Below, one piece after another: positions 5,720 through 7,061 of a stretch of 7,061 bases of DNA (position 1 is the stretch's first letter; each line of letters begins with the position of its first letter). This DNA comes from Clostridia bacterium. GTDB lineage: Bacteria > Bacillota_A > Clostridia > Christensenellales > Aristaeellaceae. A model generated the notes under the pieces. That model did no database searches and was not told the DNA's origin. It saw only the letters and a list, made by a program, of their open reading frames with translations. The translations under genes were made by a program, and so were the position numbers. The stretch is taken from positions 1-7,061 of the forward strand of contig JAFQOY010000196.1 in NCBI GenBank assembly GCA_017412025.1. Direction: 5' to 3'.

Positions 5720-6754
5720 ATGTTCAGGCAGGAAGAGGTGTTCATCGGAGGATGGCACGAAAAGACAATAGAAGCCATGCAGAAGCGCCGGTTTGAACAG
5801 ATGGTCAGGCAGCTGCCTCCGCTTGGCGCAGGGCGGCTTGACGCGCTTTCGCCGGGCGCGCTTGAGCGCAAGCTGGAGCAATGCTGGCAGGATATCGAGC
5901 GTAAACCCATGCGTGCGCAGCAAATAGACAGGATATGGAAAAGCGTGCTAGGCAGTATCGACAGGCAGGCGGACTGCTTGTCGCATGAGGAGCATGAGCT
6001 TGTCGAGCGTGCGCTGATCCTGGGCGGAAGCGCCCGGATCGAGGATGCGGCGGAGCTTGAAGCGGCGCGTGCGCTTTCGCTTCGCCTGTGGGCGAGCGTG
6101 GGCGTCGTATCCGGTCGGCCCTATGTGGAATTGGAGACGCCGGTGCTGCAGCCGGTTGCCCGTGCGCTGGCCAGAGAAGAGCATGAGGCTGTGCGCCGGA
6201 AACTGGAAGCTTTCGGCGCGTATCTCTCGGGCACGCTGTATTGTCTGGGCGCCATGGATGACAGACAGCCGCAGCAGATGATTCTGCGGGATGTGCTTGG
6301 CGGCGATGAGGATGACGAGCTGCTCATGCAGCTGGCCAGACGTTACTTGTGGGCAGAGTTTGACTGTGTGGATTATGCGGAAGGCGTGCTGCTGATCCAT
6401 CCTGCGTTGGCGGAGCCGTCCCATCTTCTGCCTGCATGCAGGCGGCGCAAATCGCATTTGCTGGCCATGCCGCACGGCGCAAAGCCGGTGCTGGATATTC
6501 TGCCTGAAGAGATTCCCCTGCAGCAGGCGCTTGAACGGGTTATTGCCGGCGCAATGCGGGAGGGATACCGTGCGCATGAGGTGGCCAGGAATATCCGGTT
6601 TATCTGTAAGCAGGGCGCGCCGTTGAGCGCAATGGAGGAAATCCTTCAGGAGTCGCTGATCGTATATCTGTCTCCGGCGATGCGCAATGCCCTGGATGAA
6701 ATGCACAGGCATTTACCCAAATGGATTGAATGCAGGAGCAGCATGCTTTCCTGA
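5720..6754 (+). CDS. Hypothetical soluble protein, 344 residues, family not recognised
   Basis: I do not recognise this family. The ATG at 5720 is preceded by AGGGAGGA (5703-5710) with a 9-base gap. An in-frame ATG at 5627 would add 31 residues, but it lies before and would translate through the terminator hairpin, so it is unlikely. The protein has no signal peptide or membrane segment and is probably cytoplasmic. It looks mostly helical and rich in Arg, Glu, Leu and Ala. Two stretches share an alternation of helices ending in a short hydrophobic strand, near 93-145 (ending RPYVELETPVL) and near 163-230 (ending EGVLLIHPAL). This resembles tandem small helical or winged-helix-like modules, which is inference from pattern only. 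Residues 240-244 form a basic patch (CRRRK), and the C-terminal third is again helical. No catalytic or metal-binding motif is evident; the cysteines are scattered. An RluA-family gene begins 55 bases downstream and may be co-transcribed. No convincing promoter was seen. Confidence 0.8.
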   Translation: MFRQEEVFIGGWHEKTIEAMQKRRFEQMVRQLPPLGAGRLDALSPGALERKLEQCWQDIERKPMRAQQIDRIWKSVLGSIDRQADCLSHEEHELVERALILGGSARIEDAAELEAARALSLRLWASVGVVSGRPYVELETPVLQPVARALAREEHEAVRRKLEAFGAYLSGTLYCLGAMDDRQPQQMILRDVLGGDEDDELLMQLARRYLWAEFDCVDYAEGVLLIHPALAEPSHLLPACRRRKSHLLAMPHGAKPVLDILPEEIPLQQALERVIAGAMREGYRAHEVARNIRFICKQGAPLSAMEEILQESLIVYLSPAMRNALDEMHRHLPKWIECRSSMLS

Positions 6755-6809
6755 AGAATATATATGGAATGAAAGACAGGTTCAAAGCAAAGGAAACGGA
6801 GAGGACGCT

Positions 6810-7061
6810 ATGCAGATCATCGTACCCGATGAAAAGGACGGACTGATGCTGTCGCAGCTGCTGATGCAGCTGGCTGCGGACGTGCCGCTGTGGGCGATCA
6901 AAGAGGCGATCAAAAAACGCGACGTCCGTATTGACGGAAAACGTGCGGACGGGGATATCCGCGTGCATGCCGGCCAGGAAATCCGCGTTTACTGGCCCAA
7001 GGCGGTGCTCTCCTCACAGCAGAAGGCTAAGGAGCTTCCGGGCGTCGACGTGGTCTTTGAG
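6810..7061 (+). CDS. RluA-family pseudouridine synthase, N-terminal part (cut by window edge)
   Basis: The first 84 codons of a gene that runs off the window. GGAGAGGA (6798-6805) lies just before the ATG. Residues about 11-60 fit an S4-type RNA-binding domain: the helix around PLWAIKEAIKKRDVRIDGKRA (26-46), in which lysines and arginines precede the VRIDGKR strand-turn, then DIRVHAGQEIRVYWP (49-63). In the RluA family this domain is followed by a linker and a strand leading into the catalytic domain, and VDVVFE at the window edge fits that start. Such enzymes convert specific uridines in rRNA or tRNA to pseudouridine. The catalytic Asp motif lies beyond the window, so another S4-domain protein cannot be fully excluded and the target site cannot be assigned. 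The 55-base gap before it has a TATATA stretch near 6760 but no suitably spaced -35 box. Confidence 0.72.
   Translation, partial: MQIIVPDEKDGLMLSQLLMQLAADVPLWAIKEAIKKRDVRIDGKRADGDIRVHAGQEIRVYWPKAVLSSQQKAKELPGVDVVFE

Overview
The window looks like an ordinary chromosomal segment of a low-to-moderate AT Gram-positive anaerobe, most likely Bacillota, class Clostridia. The evidence is strong AGGAGG-type ribosome binding sites, sigma-A type promoters with near-consensus boxes, a TTG start, fairly GC-rich codon third positions, and a membrane-anchored surface protein carrying a long Pro-Thr spacer, a style common in gut Clostridia. All convincing genes lie on the + strand. The genus is not identifiable from what is visible.

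Layout. Bases 1-75 probably hold the last codons of an upstream gene. Bases 76-294 have no convincing gene but contain several inverted repeats that could fold into a structured RNA or untranslated region. A near-consensus promoter (295-323) drives a 755-residue membrane-anchored PQQ/BamB-like beta-propeller protein (365-2632). Its spacer is encoded partly by six 18-bp tandem repeats. A perfect 13-bp hairpin follows, then glycerol kinase glpK (2746-4242) and a terminator. A second near-consensus promoter (4412-4440) with a short hairpin-bearing leader precedes branched-chain amino-acid aminotransferase ilvE (4511-5581), which also ends in a hairpin terminator. Next come an unrecognised 344-residue soluble protein (5720-6754) and, 55 bases later, the start of an RluA-family pseudouridine synthase (6810 to the window edge).

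How the genes relate. They do not form an obvious pathway. glpK stands without glpF or glpD, ilvE stands without other ilv/leu genes, and hairpins separate the units, so the window reads as three or four short transcription units. Only the unknown gene and the rluA-family gene are close enough to suggest co-transcription.

I found no mobile element, CRISPR array, tRNA or rRNA, and no clear undescribed multi-gene system. The items most worth a second look are the surface propeller protein with its repeat-encoded spacer, the replaced phosphorylation-site histidine in GlpK, the ilvE leader hairpin whose loop matches an upstream segment, the structured gap at 76-294, and the unrecognised 344-residue protein.
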